This document shows, piece by piece, positions 7,868 to 17,065 of a DNA stretch of 64,000 nucleotides (position 1 is its first letter; every line of letters begins with the position of its first letter). A program made the translations under genes and the position numbers. Under the pieces are notes generated by a model. It was not told the DNA's origin and ran no database searches. It saw nothing but the letters and a program-made list of their open reading frames with translations. Source of the stretch: Halorientalis sp. IM1011 (GTDB lineage Archaea > Halobacteriota > Halobacteria > Halobacteriales > Haloarculaceae); assembly GCF_001989615.1 (NCBI RefSeq), contig NZ_CP019067.1:2356001-2420000 (forward strand). Direction: 5' to 3'.

Positions 7868-7951
7868 TGCGAGGGAGGGGATTTGAACCCCTGGACCCCT
7901 ACGGGAGCGGATCTTAAGTCCGCCGCCGTTTCCAGGCTTGGCTACCCTCGC
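7868..7951 (-). tRNA. tRNA-Leu (anticodon UAA)
   Basis: An 84-base class II tRNA. Acceptor GCGAGGG pairs with CCCUCGC plus discriminator A; D-arm GCC/GGC; anticodon stem GCGGA/UCCGC with loop CUUAAGA, so the anticodon is UAA; a long variable arm (UCCCGUAGGGG) typical of Leu tRNA; T-stem AGGGG/CCCCU with loop UUCAAAU. CCA is not encoded and no intron is seen. Confidence 0.95.
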
Positions 7952-8112
7952 ACAGTTCCCCCTCCATCCGTGAGGGGTTTGTCGGTTTCGGTCCGCAATC
8001 TCCCCCAGTTCACGGTCGCGGCTGGACTGACACGAACCTGAAACCGGAACAACAGGTATGTGCGTCGATGTGCAATGACAGTCATCAATTACCATTTTAG
8101 GCACTCGAATGT

Positions 8113-8121
8113 GGTATAAAC
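8113..8121 (+). promoter_or_regulatory. TATA-like box of the peptide transporter operon
   Basis: GGTATAAAC is about 59 bases before the ATG at 8176, predicting a leader of about 30 bases; a T-rich CTTTTTGAC block at 8131-8139 is an alternative closer element. The 224 bases between tRNA-Leu and this gene hold nothing else I recognise. Confidence 0.45.
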
Positions 8122-8175
8122 TAACACAATCTTTTTGACGGGGTCAAGTCACGTTCGTGTGTTCGGAGTAACACA

Positions 8176-9762
8176 ATGAACGCTGGAAACGATGGAATTA
8201 TCGACTCGATCACCCGACGAAAGCTCCTGGGAGGTGCCGGTGCAACGCTCGCACTCGGCAGTCTCGCAGGGTGTTCCGGGAACACCGAGAGTAGTTCGAA
8301 ACTGAAGTTCGCACAGGCGAAAGGGCCGATCGAGTTCGACCCGATCGTCCTCAACGACGTCCCGTCGGCGGAGATCGCCCAGTTGATCTTCGACTCGCTG
8401 TACACGTACGGCGCGGAGACGGAGCTGAACCCGTCCATCGCCAAATCGATGCCGGAGGTCGAACGCGGCGGCCAACGCTGGATCGTCGAACTCAAAGACG
8501 ATGCCACGTTCCAGAACGGCGACACCGTCACCGCCGAGGACGTGACGTACACCTTCCGCCAGCCGGTCAAAGAGAGCACCGAGAACGCGGGGGAGTTCAA
8601 CATGATCGAGTCGGCGACGGCCGTCGACGAGAAGACCGTACAGTTCGACCTGAAGTACCAGTTCGGGGCCTTCAAACACTATCTCCCCTTCGAGATCGTC
8701 TCCAAGTCCGCGCGTGAAGGGAACAAGCAGTCGTTCAACAAGGAAAACCCCGTGGGCGCCGGCCCGTACGAGTTCGACGAGTGGAAGCAAGGGGAGTACG
8801 TCCGCCTCAAGAAGTGGGGCGATTACTGGGCCGATCCGACGCCGAACGTCGAGACCATCGAGTTCAAGCCAGTTACCGAGGGCACGACGCGCGTCACGAC
8901 GCTCAAGACCGGCAAGAACGACGTCATCAAGACCGTCCCGCCGAACTCCTGGAGTACCGTCGAGAACATGGACAAGGCAAGCATCAACGCCGTACCCAGC
9001 GTGAGCTACTTCTACCTCGCGTTCAACTGCAACGAGGGGCCGACCCAGAACGCGGAGGTCCGCGAGGCCATCGACTACCTGGTCTCGATGGACGAAGCCG
9101 TCTCACAGTTCGTCGAACCGTCGGGCGTGCGCCAGTACGCGCCGGTGCCGGAACAGGTGTCCGAGGAGTGGGACTTCCCCGTCGACGACTGGAAGGGGAT
9201 CCGCCACGAGAAGGACATCGACCGGGGCAAGTCCATGCTCGAGTCGAGCGACGCCGTCCCGAGCGACTGGTCGGCGCGGATCATCGTCCCGCCGGACAAC
9301 AAGCGCGAACAGGTCGGCATCTCCGTCGCCAACGGCATCAAGGAAGCCGGGTTCGACGCCACCGTCCAGCGACTCGACTGGGGGAAGTTCACCAACCAGT
9401 ACGTCACCGGTGAGGCCAGCGACTACAACATGTTCACGCTCGGCTGGTCGGGCGCGGCCGACCCCGACACCTTCATGTACTTCCTGTTCTCCCAGGAGAT
9501 GGAAGGCGTCACGAACGGCTCGTACTACGACAACGACACGGTCGACCAGCAGATCATGGACGCTCGCGAGTCGACCGACCGGGACGAGCGGAAACGACTG
9601 TACGAAGAGGCCGTTCCGACGCTGCTCGAAGACCGGGTCCACCTGCCGGCGTACGCGCTGAAGAACAACTTCGGCGTCCGCAATCGCGTCTCGGACTTCG
9701 CGGCCCATCCCATCGACCAGTTCCACTTCACCTCGGGCCACAACAACGTCTCGCTCCAGTGA
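8176..9762 (+). CDS. peptide-type ABC transporter substrate-binding lipoprotein (family 5)
   Basis: 528 residues. The N-terminus has a Tat motif (RRKLLGG, about 14-20) and a lipobox LAGC (Cys about 33), so the mature protein is exported folded and lipid-anchored on the outside. The body matches SBP family 5 (oligopeptide/dipeptide/nickel): FQNGDTVTAEDVTYTF about residue 116 and NPVGAGPYEF about 192. First gene of a five-gene importer operon. Haloarchaeal members may carry peptides or other solutes; the substrate cannot be read from sequence. Confidence 0.92.
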   Translation: MNAGNDGIIDSITRRKLLGGAGATLALGSLAGCSGNTESSSKLKFAQAKGPIEFDPIVLNDVPSAEIAQLIFDSLYTYGAETELNPSIAKSMPEVERGGQRWIVELKDDATFQNGDTVTAEDVTYTFRQPVKESTENAGEFNMIESATAVDEKTVQFDLKYQFGAFKHYLPFEIVSKSAREGNKQSFNKENPVGAGPYEFDEWKQGEYVRLKKWGDYWADPTPNVETIEFKPVTEGTTRVTTLKTGKNDVIKTVPPNSWSTVENMDKASINAVPSVSYFYLAFNCNEGPTQNAEVREAIDYLVSMDEAVSQFVEPSGVRQYAPVPEQVSEEWDFPVDDWKGIRHEKDIDRGKSMLESSDAVPSDWSARIIVPPDNKREQVGISVANGIKEAGFDATVQRLDWGKFTNQYVTGEASDYNMFTLGWSGAADPDTFMYFLFSQEMEGVTNGSYYDNDTVDQQIMDARESTDRDERKRLYEEAVPTLLEDRVHLPAYALKNNFGVRNRVSDFAAHPIDQFHFTSGHNNVSLQ

Positions 9763-9784
9763 GCTATGCAGGAACGAGACTCAT

Positions 9785-9792
9785 GGAGGTGA
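9785..9792 (+). promoter_or_regulatory. Shine-Dalgarno sequence deciding the permease GTG start
   Basis: GGAGGTGA lies six bases before the GTG at 9799. It supports this non-ATG start. Confidence 0.6.
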
Positions 9793-9798
9793 CGAGAC

Positions 9799-10824
9799 GT
9801 GGGGATCTACCGCTATACGCTGCGTCGTCTGCTGCAGGCCGTCCCGGTCTTGCTCGGCGTCGTGACGATCACGTTCTTCCTCTCGAACGCCATTCCCGGG
9901 AACCCGGTGGATATCATGCTCGGACCGTCACCGAGTCAGACCGCCGCCGAGGCCATCAAGGCGAAGTACGGCCTCAACCAGCCACTGCCGGTCCGGTACG
10001 TCAACTACGTGGCCGGCGTCCTGCAGGGCGACCTGGGGACCAGCCTCGAGTACGGCGTGCCCGTCACCCAGAAGATCATGGAACGGCTCCCGCCGACGAT
10101 GCTGCTCATCGTCTCCAGTTTCGTCTTCGCGATCGCCACCGCCGTGCCCCTGGGCGTCATCTCGGCCAAGCGACGGAACGAGCCAACGGACCACGCCGCC
10201 CGCGTCGTCTCGCTGATCGGCGTGAGCACGCCCTCCTTTTGGATCGGGCTGATGCTCATCCTGATCTTCGCCTACCACCTCGGCTGGTTGCCCGCGACGA
10301 ACCTCGTCATGCCGTGGGCGGACCCGGCCGAATTCGGACTGACGGCCGGTCCCGGACTGCTCGACCGGATCGTCGCACGGGCCCGCGTGCTGGGTATCGC
10401 CGGGACGAACCTCCTGCTCCCCATGCTGACGCTCGGCACCCTCCAGATGGCCGCCATCACGCGCATCGAGCGCTCCTCGATGCTGGAAGTCCTCTCGGAG
10501 GACTACGTGCGCCTGGCGCGAGCCTACGGCGTGCCGGAACGAACCATCCTCCGGAAACACGCCTTCCGGAACGCCCAGTTGCCGGTCATCACGATCATCG
10601 GACTGCAGCTGTCGGCGGCGTTCAGCGGCGCGGTCCTGACCGAGACGGTGTTCGAGATCAACGGCATGGGCCGGCTGATCGTCCAGTCTATCTACTCGCT
10701 CGATTACCCCGTGATCATGGGGACGACGCTCGTGGTGAGCTTCATCTTCGTCGTGGGCGTCATCCTCACCGACATCTCGTACGCCTACGTCGATCCGCGG
10801 GTCAGCTACGGGGAGCGTGAGTGA
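9799..10824 (+). CDS. peptide-type ABC transporter permease (DppB class)
   Basis: 341 residues with GTG start. N-terminal MGIYRYTLRRLLQAVPVLLGV is the classic DppB opening, followed by about six membrane helices and the EAA cytoplasmic loop (EDYVRLARAYGVPERTILRKHAF, around 234-256) that docks to the ATPases. Lies 36 bases after the lipoprotein gene and 3 bases before the second permease; clearly one operon. Confidence 0.92.
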   Translation: MGIYRYTLRRLLQAVPVLLGVVTITFFLSNAIPGNPVDIMLGPSPSQTAAEAIKAKYGLNQPLPVRYVNYVAGVLQGDLGTSLEYGVPVTQKIMERLPPTMLLIVSSFVFAIATAVPLGVISAKRRNEPTDHAARVVSLIGVSTPSFWIGLMLILIFAYHLGWLPATNLVMPWADPAEFGLTAGPGLLDRIVARARVLGIAGTNLLLPMLTLGTLQMAAITRIERSSMLEVLSEDYVRLARAYGVPERTILRKHAFRNAQLPVITIIGLQLSAAFSGAVLTETVFEINGMGRLIVQSIYSLDYPVIMGTTLVVSFIFVVGVILTDISYAYVDPRVSYGERE

Positions 10825-10827
10825 TCC

Positions 10828-11841
10828 ATGGCGACCCCGACTGACGATTCCACGACGGCAATCAGATCGGACGACAAGATAACAGACACCGAGGACGACG
10901 AGGAGGACTTCGAGGCCCGCGTCGGCTGGCGATACACCGTCGGCCAGATCAAACGCGATCCGACGGCGCTGCTCGGGCTCGGAATCATCCTCGTCGTGAC
11001 CACGATGGCGACGGTCTCGTTCGTGGACGGCGTGGTGCTCCCGTGGCTCGGATTCGAGAAGTACGTGATCGCCAAATCGGTCTGGATGAGTCCGCTGGCC
11101 GAACCCGCGAACACGCCCCAGTTTCTCCCCCCAGTCGGGTTGGAGAACACCGCCGGGGAAGGGACGTGGGCCCACCCGCTCGGGACCGACAACCGCGGCC
11201 GGGACATCCTGCTGCGGATAATCTACGGCTCCCGCATCGCCATTCAGGTGGCCGTCATCGCGACGGCCGTCGGGATGGTCGGCGGGACGCTCGTCGGCGC
11301 GGTCGCGGGCTACTACGGCGGCGTCGTCGACGACGTGTTGATGCGCCTGGTCGAGACGCTGTACGCTATCCCCTTCCTCGTGCTGGTGCTCGCGTTCATG
11401 GCGGCACTCGGCCGCGACCTGACCTTCGCCATGATCGGCGTCGGGATCGTCTCCATCCCGGAGTTCGCCCGCCTCATCCGCTCGCGGGTCGTCAGCGTGC
11501 GCGAGGAGGAGTACATCGACGCGGCGCGCGCGGCCGGCGTCCGCGACCGGAACATCATCCGTCGCCACGTCATCCCGAACAGTTTCGCGCCGGTACTGGT
11601 CCAGGGGACGCTGCGCATCGGCAGCGCCATCCTGATCGTCGCCGGCCTCTCGTTCCTCGGGTTCGGCGTCCAGCCACCGACGCCGTCCTGGGGCGCGATG
11701 CTGTCCCAGTCGCGCAATTCGATGATCGCCAGTCCGTTCTACAGCATCTGGCCCGGACTGGCCATCCTGATCACCGTCGTCGGGTTCAACCTCTTCGGCG
11801 ACGGCCTGCGAGACGCACTCGATCCACGACTCGACAACTGA
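10828..11841 (+). CDS. peptide-type ABC transporter permease (DppC class)
   Basis: 337 residues. An acidic cytoplasmic N-terminus (about 1-45) precedes the first helix; the segment GTDNRGRDILLRIIYGSRIA (around 117-136) is the DppC hallmark, and the EAA loop YIDAARAAGVRDRNIIRRH lies at about 230-248. Forms the membrane channel with the preceding permease. One base separates its stop from the next gene. Confidence 0.92.
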   Translation: MATPTDDSTTAIRSDDKITDTEDDEEDFEARVGWRYTVGQIKRDPTALLGLGIILVVTTMATVSFVDGVVLPWLGFEKYVIAKSVWMSPLAEPANTPQFLPPVGLENTAGEGTWAHPLGTDNRGRDILLRIIYGSRIAIQVAVIATAVGMVGGTLVGAVAGYYGGVVDDVLMRLVETLYAIPFLVLVLAFMAALGRDLTFAMIGVGIVSIPEFARLIRSRVVSVREEEYIDAARAAGVRDRNIIRRHVIPNSFAPVLVQGTLRIGSAILIVAGLSFLGFGVQPPTPSWGAMLSQSRNSMIASPFYSIWPGLAILITVVGFNLFGDGLRDALDPRLDN

Positions 11842-11842
11842 C

Positions 11843-12958
11843 ATGACCACGGAACCACTCCTACGCGTCGAAGACCTGCGAACGCACTTTGTCACCGCCG
11901 ACGGCGTCGTCCAGGCGGTCGACGGCATCTCCTTCGAGGTCCACGAGGGCGAGATCGTCGGCCTCGTGGGCGAATCCGGGGCCGGCAAGAGCGTCGCCAC
12001 CGCCTCGATCCTGCGACTCGTCGAGTCGCCCGGCGAGATCGTCGGCGGTCGCGTCGAGTTTCGGGGTGAGACGATCCTGGAGGTAGAGCACGACGACGAC
12101 GGCGACCCGGTCCGGACCGACGAGACGCTCTCGGACGCCGAGATGCGCTCACGGATCCGCGGCCGGGAGATCGCCATCGTCTTCCAGGACCCGATGGAGT
12201 CGCTCAACCCCGTCTACTCCGTCGGCGGGCAGTTACGCGAGTTCGTCGAGCGCAACCGCGACATGTCGAGCGCGGCCGCCAGAGACGAGGCCATCGCGAT
12301 GCTCGAAGAGGTCGGCATCCCCGAACCCGCGGCGCGGTTCGACGACTACCCCCACCAGTTCTCCGGCGGGATGCGCCAGCGCGTGCTCATCGCCATGGCG
12401 CTGGCCTGTGAACCCTCGCTGGTCGTCGCCGACGAACCGACGACGGCGCTGGACGTCACCGTCGAGGGACAGATCCTCGAACTCGTCTCGGACCTGCAGG
12501 ACCGCTACGACACCAGTTTCCTGTGGGTCACCCACGACATGGGCGTCGTCTCCGAGATCTGTGACCGTGTGAACGTCATGTACCTCGGCGAAATCGTCGA
12601 GCAGGCCGACGTCGACGACCTGTTCTACGACACCCACCACCCCTACACCGAGGCGCTCCTGAACTCGATCCCGCGACCGGACGAGACGGTCGCCGAACTC
12701 GATCCCATCGAGGGCGTCATGCCGGAAGCCATCGACCCGCCGTCTGGCTGTCGGTTCCACACCCGCTGTCCCGACGCTCGCGAGGTCTGTCGCCAGACGG
12801 AGCCGGACTGTCGCACCGTCGCCGACGACGGCGACCGACCCCACCGGTCGGCCTGCCTCAAACACGACGTCTTCGGGGCCGACTACGAGTCGAGCCGTCC
12901 GCTCACGGACCGGACGGAGGGCGGCTTCGACGTCGACCTCGCCGGAGGTGACCGATGA
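11843..12958 (+). CDS. peptide-type ABC transporter ATP-binding protein (DppD class)
   Basis: 371 residues. Walker A GESGAGKS (about 45-52), signature FSGGMRQR, Walker B VVADEP, and the C-terminal oligopeptide-transporter motif [11 protein letters not shown] with paired cysteines. The two DppD/DppF ATPases form a heterodimer powering import; the C-terminal Cys motif can bind an Fe-S cluster in bacterial DppD (family knowledge). Overlaps the next gene by four bases. Confidence 0.92.
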   Translation: MTTEPLLRVEDLRTHFVTADGVVQAVDGISFEVHEGEIVGLVGESGAGKSVATASILRLVESPGEIVGGRVEFRGETILEVEHDDDGDPVRTDETLSDAEMRSRIRGREIAIVFQDPMESLNPVYSVGGQLREFVERNRDMSSAAARDEAIAMLEEVGIPEPAARFDDYPHQFSGGMRQRVLIAMALACEPSLVVADEPTTALDVTVEGQILELVSDLQDRYDTSFLWVTHDMGVVSEICDRVNVMYLGEIVEQADVDDLFYDTHHPYTEALLNSIPRPDETVAELDPIEGVMPEAIDPPSGCRFHTRCPDAREVCRQTEPDCRTVADDGDRPHRSACLKHDVFGADYESSRPLTDRTEGGFDVDLAGGDR

Positions 12959-14748
12959 GCCGACAGGTGGAACCCGAACGGGGCTCGGAGAATGACGGCG
13001 AGGCGTCCGACGACGCTCCGCTCCTGGAACTCGACGGGGTGACAAAACACTTCTCGAACGACGACGGCCTCCTCTCCCGGCTCTCCTACGACCCCGAGTC
13101 GGACGGCCTGCCCTTCGGGCTGGAGTCCGAGCAGGTCCGCGCCGTCGAAGACGTCTCCCTGACCATCGAGGAGGGCGAGACTCTGGGACTGGTCGGCGAG
13201 TCCGGGTGCGGGAAGAGCACGCTCGCCCGGACCGTCCTCCAGTTGCTCGAACCGACCGCGGGCGACGTCTACTACCGGGGCGAGAACCTGGCCGAGATGG
13301 ACGGCGACCGACTCCGCGAGGTCCGCAAGGACGTCCAGATGATCTTCCAGGCGTCGAAGTCCTCGCTCGACCCGCGGATGAAAGTCGGGACGATCGTCGA
13401 GGAACCGATGCAGGCCCACGACCTGCCCGAGTCGAACCCCGACGTGACCACGACCGCCACCGTCACCGACGAGACGCGCTACGAGACGACCGTCGACGTG
13501 GACGACGACGTCGATATGGCCGTGGCCACGACCGACGGGGTCGCGACGGCCCACGTCACGGTCCGCGACGGCGACGGCGAGGACCCGGTCGCCGTGACGG
13601 TCGAGAATCCCCACCTCGGGACCGAGGTCACGGTCGACGAGGCGTCGGAGACCGTCGCGGTGCGCGTGCTGGTGACGGCCTCGAAAGACGACCTCAGACG
13701 GTCGCGAGCGCGCGAACTCCTCGAGAAGGTCGGCCTGGATCCACAGCACTACAACCGCTACCCGCACGCGTTCTCCGGGGGCCAGCGCCAGCGCATCAAC
13801 CTCGCTCGCGCGCTCTCGGTCGACCCGGACTTCGTCGTCTGTGACGAACCCGTGTCGGCGCTGGACGTGTCCATTCAGGCGCAGGTGCTCAACACCATGC
13901 GGGACCTCCAGGAGGAGTTCGGGCTGACCTACCTGTTCATCGCCCACGACCTGAGCGTCATCCGGCACATCTCCGACCGCGTCGCGGTGATGTACCTCGG
14001 GCAACTCGCCGAGGTGGCCCACCGCGAGGAACTGTTCGAGAACCCCAAACACCCCTACACGGAGGCGCTGCTCGACGCCATCCCGGTGCCGGACCCGCGG
14101 GCGGATGGCGCGCGGAGCGTCCTCGAAGGCGAGGTGCCCAGTCCCATCGACCCGCCGTCTGGCTGTCGGTTCCGCACGCGCTGTCCGGTCCTCATCGCCC
14201 CCGAGGCGTACGACCTCGACGCGGAGCGGTGGGACGAGGTCCGGACGTTCATGCGCCAGGTGGACCGCCGGCAGGTCGGGGTCACCCCCGAGCGGTTCGT
14301 CCGCCGGGAGTACTTCCCGGACGGCTTCCCCCGCGGCGAGGCCGGAGACGCCGTGACCGCCGCGGTGCGGCGCGTCTCCAACGGCGAGTGGGACGCGGCC
14401 GCGGACCGCCTCGACGAACTCTCCGAGGCCACGCTCGCCGACCTGCCCGAGCACGACCGGGAGGCGGTCGCCGCCTTCCGCGACGACGTGGAGCGCCAGG
14501 CCGTCAGCCTCGACGCCGCGGAGCGAATCCGGAACAACTGGTTCCCGGATGGCCTCCCCGACGGCGAGGCCGGAGAGCACGTCCGCGCGGCCATCGACGC
14601 CCTCGCGGCCGAGGACTGGGAGCGCGCGAACGACCGCCTCCAGACCGCCTTCGCCGAGCAGAGTCCCTGTGCGACGGCGGAACCGGCCTACGACGTGCCC
14701 ACCGAGTTCGGCGACGACGCGTTCGTGGCCTGCCACCGGCAGGACTAG
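12955..14748 (+). CDS. peptide-type ABC transporter ATP-binding protein (DppF class) with two extra segments
   Basis: 597 residues, against about 320-430 for the family. Core motifs are intact: Walker [10 protein letters not shown] (81-89), signature FSGGQRQR (273-280), Walker B FVVCDEP (293-299), H-loop His331. Two additions stand out. A Thr/Val/Asp-rich, beta-looking insertion (about 158-242) sits between the Q-loop region and the signature. A 150-residue insertion (about 412-570) splits the C-terminal Cys motif (CRFRTRCP from SPCATAEP) and itself contains two related copies of about 46 residues, each with (F/W)FPDGxPxGEAG. The start overlaps the previous gene (ATGA). No sign of frameshift or odd codon use. 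Confidence 0.9.
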   Translation: MSRQVEPERGSENDGEASDDAPLLELDGVTKHFSNDDGLLSRLSYDPESDGLPFGLESEQVRAVEDVSLTIEEGETLGLVGESGCGKSTLARTVLQLLEPTAGDVYYRGENLAEMDGDRLREVRKDVQMIFQASKSSLDPRMKVGTIVEEPMQAHDLPESNPDVTTTATVTDETRYETTVDVDDDVDMAVATTDGVATAHVTVRDGDGEDPVAVTVENPHLGTEVTVDEASETVAVRVLVTASKDDLRRSRARELLEKVGLDPQHYNRYPHAFSGGQRQRINLARALSVDPDFVVCDEPVSALDVSIQAQVLNTMRDLQEEFGLTYLFIAHDLSVIRHISDRVAVMYLGQLAEVAHREELFENPKHPYTEALLDAIPVPDPRADGARSVLEGEVPSPIDPPSGCRFRTRCPVLIAPEAYDLDAERWDEVRTFMRQVDRRQVGVTPERFVRREYFPDGFPRGEAGDAVTAAVRRVSNGEWDAAADRLDELSEATLADLPEHDREAVAAFRDDVERQAVSLDAAERIRNNWFPDGLPDGEAGEHVRAAIDALAAEDWERANDRLQTAFAEQSPCATAEPAYDVPTEFGDDAFVACHRQD

Positions 14749-14838
14749 GGGCCGCTCGGGCGGTCGCCCGGTCTTCTCGCCACCGTCCTTGCCTGTGCGT
14801 GCCGGTGGCTTATGCGGCGTCCGGCGCAAGCCGCCGGC

Positions 14839-15447
14839 ATGGTCACACTCTCCGACGACGCCGTTGCGGAGATCAAACACGAGGGCGAATCGATGACCAC
14901 GATCGACCTGCTGACGCTGATCGAACGCCACCACCCCGAGACGGACGGCCTCGACCGCGAGACGCTCGAGGCGTACGCCGACCGGCTGGCCGAGGAACGC
15001 GATTACGCCTTCGACGCCGAGTCGTTCCTCTCCGCCGTCGACGACGCCCTCACCGACACGAACGAGTTCGACGACGGTCTCCTCTACCGCCTCGGCGACG
15101 ACCGCATCAGCGTCTATCCCCAGTCGTGGCACGACGAACTCGGCGACTCGGCCGACGCCGAAGCCTACGTCGGCTTCCTTCAGGACGTGGATGGCTTCCC
15201 GGCTGCCTCGGCCGATACCGACCTCGGCGTCCCGGAACGGGAACTCGAATCCGTGCTGAGCGTGGTCGGCCGAATCAGCAGGGACGAGGCTCGAACCGTG
15301 ATCGAACGCCAGCGCGAGGACGGCCGACTCGTCGAGGACGCCGACCAGCACCGCAACGCCGGCGTCTACCGCTCCGAAGACGCCGAAGGACTCCGGGACG
15401 TGACCGATCACTCGGAACCGCTACACGACGAGAACGCCGAGCGGTAA
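14839..15447 (+). CDS. acidic soluble protein, function unknown
   Basis: 202 residues, helical and acidic, beginning MVTLSDDAVAEIKHEGESM. A later in-frame Met at 14893 (MTTIDLL) is possible. No cysteine cluster, signal or membrane segment is visible. The C-terminal part (SVVGRISRDEARTVIERQREDGRLVEDAD, about 152-180) could be a winged-helix-like segment, but I do not recognise a named family. The 90 bases upstream hold no clear feature. Confidence 0.65.
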   Translation: MVTLSDDAVAEIKHEGESMTTIDLLTLIERHHPETDGLDRETLEAYADRLAEERDYAFDAESFLSAVDDALTDTNEFDDGLLYRLGDDRISVYPQSWHDELGDSADAEAYVGFLQDVDGFPAASADTDLGVPERELESVLSVVGRISRDEARTVIERQREDGRLVEDADQHRNAGVYRSEDAEGLRDVTDHSEPLHDENAER

Positions 15448-15789
15448 CTACCAGTCGACGCTGAGCGTCCCGTCGCCCTCCGGATCGGGCGCGATCTCCT
15501 CGTCGGTCCGGCGGTCGACGACGTGGATGATCCCTCGGTCCTTTTTCGCCGGACAGGCCTCCGCGGCCGCGATATTGTGGTCGAGCTCCTCCTCGCCGAA
15601 GAAGTAGGTCTCGGGCTTTGCGATGCCCGTCGAGATGTCGAGACTCCAGTTGTCGGAGTACTCGGCGCACTTCCCCGCGCCGAAGCACTTGTTCGCCTCG
15701 AAGATGATCTTGTACGGCTTCTCCTCGACCGGCGGCGCGTCCTGCTCGCCGATCTCGCTGGGATCTACGGGTTCCTCCGCCTCGCTCAT
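15448..15789 (-). CDS. small single-cluster ferredoxin
   Basis: 113 residues. Three cysteines fit one iron-sulfur cluster: CFGAGKC (Cys35, Cys41) and a distal CPAKK (Cys79), more like a [3Fe-4S] than a [4Fe-4S] site because the middle cysteine of a CxxCxxC motif is missing. Acidic N-terminal tail. Electron carrier in the cytoplasm; the partner is unknown. I chose the Met at 15789 (MSEAEEP) because the upstream extension is basic and unlike a haloarchaeal N-terminus. Confidence 0.85.
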   Translation of the reverse strand: MSEAEEPVDPSEIGEQDAPPVEEKPYKIIFEANKCFGAGKCAEYSDNWSLDISTGIAKPETYFFGEEELDHNIAAAEACPAKKDRGIIHVVDRRTDEEIAPDPEGDGTLSVDW

Positions 15790-15904
15790 ACCCCCGATTG
15801 GTACTGGGCGGTCTTTCCGTTGTCGCTTCCGGCCGACCACTCGGAAGAGGGCGTCGCAACTCCCCTGTACTCCTCGGTCGGGACGCGGGCCATTACTGCC
15901 CGCC

Positions 15905-15914
15905 TAGTAATATC
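15905..15914 (+). promoter_or_regulatory. TATA-like box of the DsrE-like gene
   Basis: TAGTAATATC is centred 27 bases before the ATG at 15936, predicting a leaderless mRNA. Confidence 0.55.
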
Positions 15915-15935
15915 TCTCGGGCCCGAGGTGTCGGT

Positions 15936-16463
15936 ATGGATCTCGATACGAAGCGACGTCGCGTCCTCCAGGCGGCCGGCGGTCTCGCCGCCGCAGTCGG
16001 TCTGGCCGGGTGTGCCGGCGGCCAGTCGGCGGGCACCTCGCCGTCGGACTCGCCGGCCGCGACGTCGACGACCGATCGCACTTCGGAAGGGACCGACGAT
16101 CGAGAAGCCGAACCGGCCGGCACGAAGACGGTCTTTCACTTCTCCGGCGCGCCCGACGAACAGGGGCACGCGGTCGCGAACGTCCGGAACCTGCTCGCCG
16201 ACGAGACGGTCGAAACGGCCGAGGTCGCCCTGGTCACGAACGGGTCGGGGATCGAGTTGCTGACCGAATCCGGAACGAGTCACGCCGAGGCCGTCGCGAC
16301 GCTGGCCGAACGAGGCGTCTCCCTGCTGGTCTGCTCGAACTCGATGGACGCTCTCGGCGTCGCGGAGTCCGATCTGCTCCCGGACGCGGAGTCGGTCCCC
16401 TCCGGCGTGGGCGAGCTGTCACGCCTACAGTCCGAGGGGTACGGGTACATCAAGACCCCCTGA
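15936..16463 (+). CDS. Tat-exported lipoprotein with a DsrE/F-like domain
   Basis: 175 residues. N-terminal KRRRVLQ (Tat), hydrophobic stretch and lipobox LAGC (Cys about 25), then a Ser/Thr/Asp-rich linker. The domain from about residue 62 (KTVFHFSGAPDEQGHAVANVRNLL) to the end is DsrE-like, with the conserved single cysteine in LLVCSNSMDALG. DsrE proteins handle sulfur or serve as small binding domains; an outward-facing lipid-anchored form is less usual. Function inferred only at fold level. Confidence 0.8.
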   Translation: MDLDTKRRRVLQAAGGLAAAVGLAGCAGGQSAGTSPSDSPAATSTTDRTSEGTDDREAEPAGTKTVFHFSGAPDEQGHAVANVRNLLADETVETAEVALVTNGSGIELLTESGTSHAEAVATLAERGVSLLVCSNSMDALGVAESDLLPDAESVPSGVGELSRLQSEGYGYIKTP

Positions 16464-16482
16464 GGGGGCCGAATGCGGGCTG

Positions 16483-17028
16483 TTACCGGTGGATCGTGAC
16501 GCTTTCGATCTCGACGGGGTCGTGGGGCTTGTCCTGCCCGTCGGTCGGCACGTTGCCGATCTCCTCGACCACGTCCATGCCGTCCGTGACCTCGCCGAAG
16601 ACGGCGTGTTTGTCGTCGAGGTGGGGCTGAGCGTCCAGTGTGATGAAAAACTGCGAGCCGTTCGTGTTGGGACCGCTGTTGGCCATCGAGAGCTTGCCGG
16701 GACCGTCGTGGCGCAGGTCCTCGTGGAACTCGTCGTCGAACTGGTAGCCGGGGCCGCCGCGGCCGGTCCCCGTGGGATCCCCGCCCTGGATCATGAAGTC
16801 CTCGATGATCCGGTGGAAAGTGACGCCCTCGTACAGCGAGTCGCCGCGAACCTCGCCGCTCTCGGGGTCCTCCCACGTCGTCGTCTCGACGGCGGGCTCG
16901 TCGTCTGCCGCCGGATCGTGTTCCGCGAGGTTGACGAAGTTCTCGACCGTCTTGGGTGCGCGCTCGTCGAAGAGGTCGATCTCGATGTCGCCGTGGTTCG
17001 TGTGCAGCGTCACTGCCAGGTCACTCAT
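16483..17028 (-). CDS. peptidyl-prolyl cis-trans isomerase, cyclophilin type
   Basis: 181 residues starting [17 protein letters not shown]. Cyclophilin core with active-site stretches [21 protein letters not shown] (catalytic Arg), [17 protein letters not shown] and HAVFGEV. An acidic insertion (about 36-58) replaces a short loop, as in other haloarchaeal cyclophilins. Cytoplasmic protein folding. The in-frame Met three codons upstream is possible but less like the family. Confidence 0.9.
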   Translation of the reverse strand: MSDLAVTLHTNHGDIEIDLFDERAPKTVENFVNLAEHDPAADDEPAVETTTWEDPESGEVRGDSLYEGVTFHRIIEDFMIQGGDPTGTGRGGPGYQFDDEFHEDLRHDGPGKLSMANSGPNTNGSQFFITLDAQPHLDDKHAVFGEVTDGMDVVEEIGNVPTDGQDKPHDPVEIESVTIHR

Positions 17029-17065
17029 GGCTCTCACTCCGCTCGGTCCGCGGAAAAGTCTGGTG

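Noticed and set aside
7496-7917. Short ORFs giving repeated peptides (MRGRGFEP..., SERSERTGTTVVQIPSLA)
   Set aside because: They are translations of the tRNA-Leu 3'-end array, repeat with it, and have no promoter or RBS support.
12883-15411. Very long open frame (842 codons) on the minus strand under the ABC transporter genes; similar at 9928-12207
   Set aside because: High-GC third positions keep antisense frames open. The sense strand carries complete, motif-bearing ATPase and permease genes; the antisense translations show no domain.
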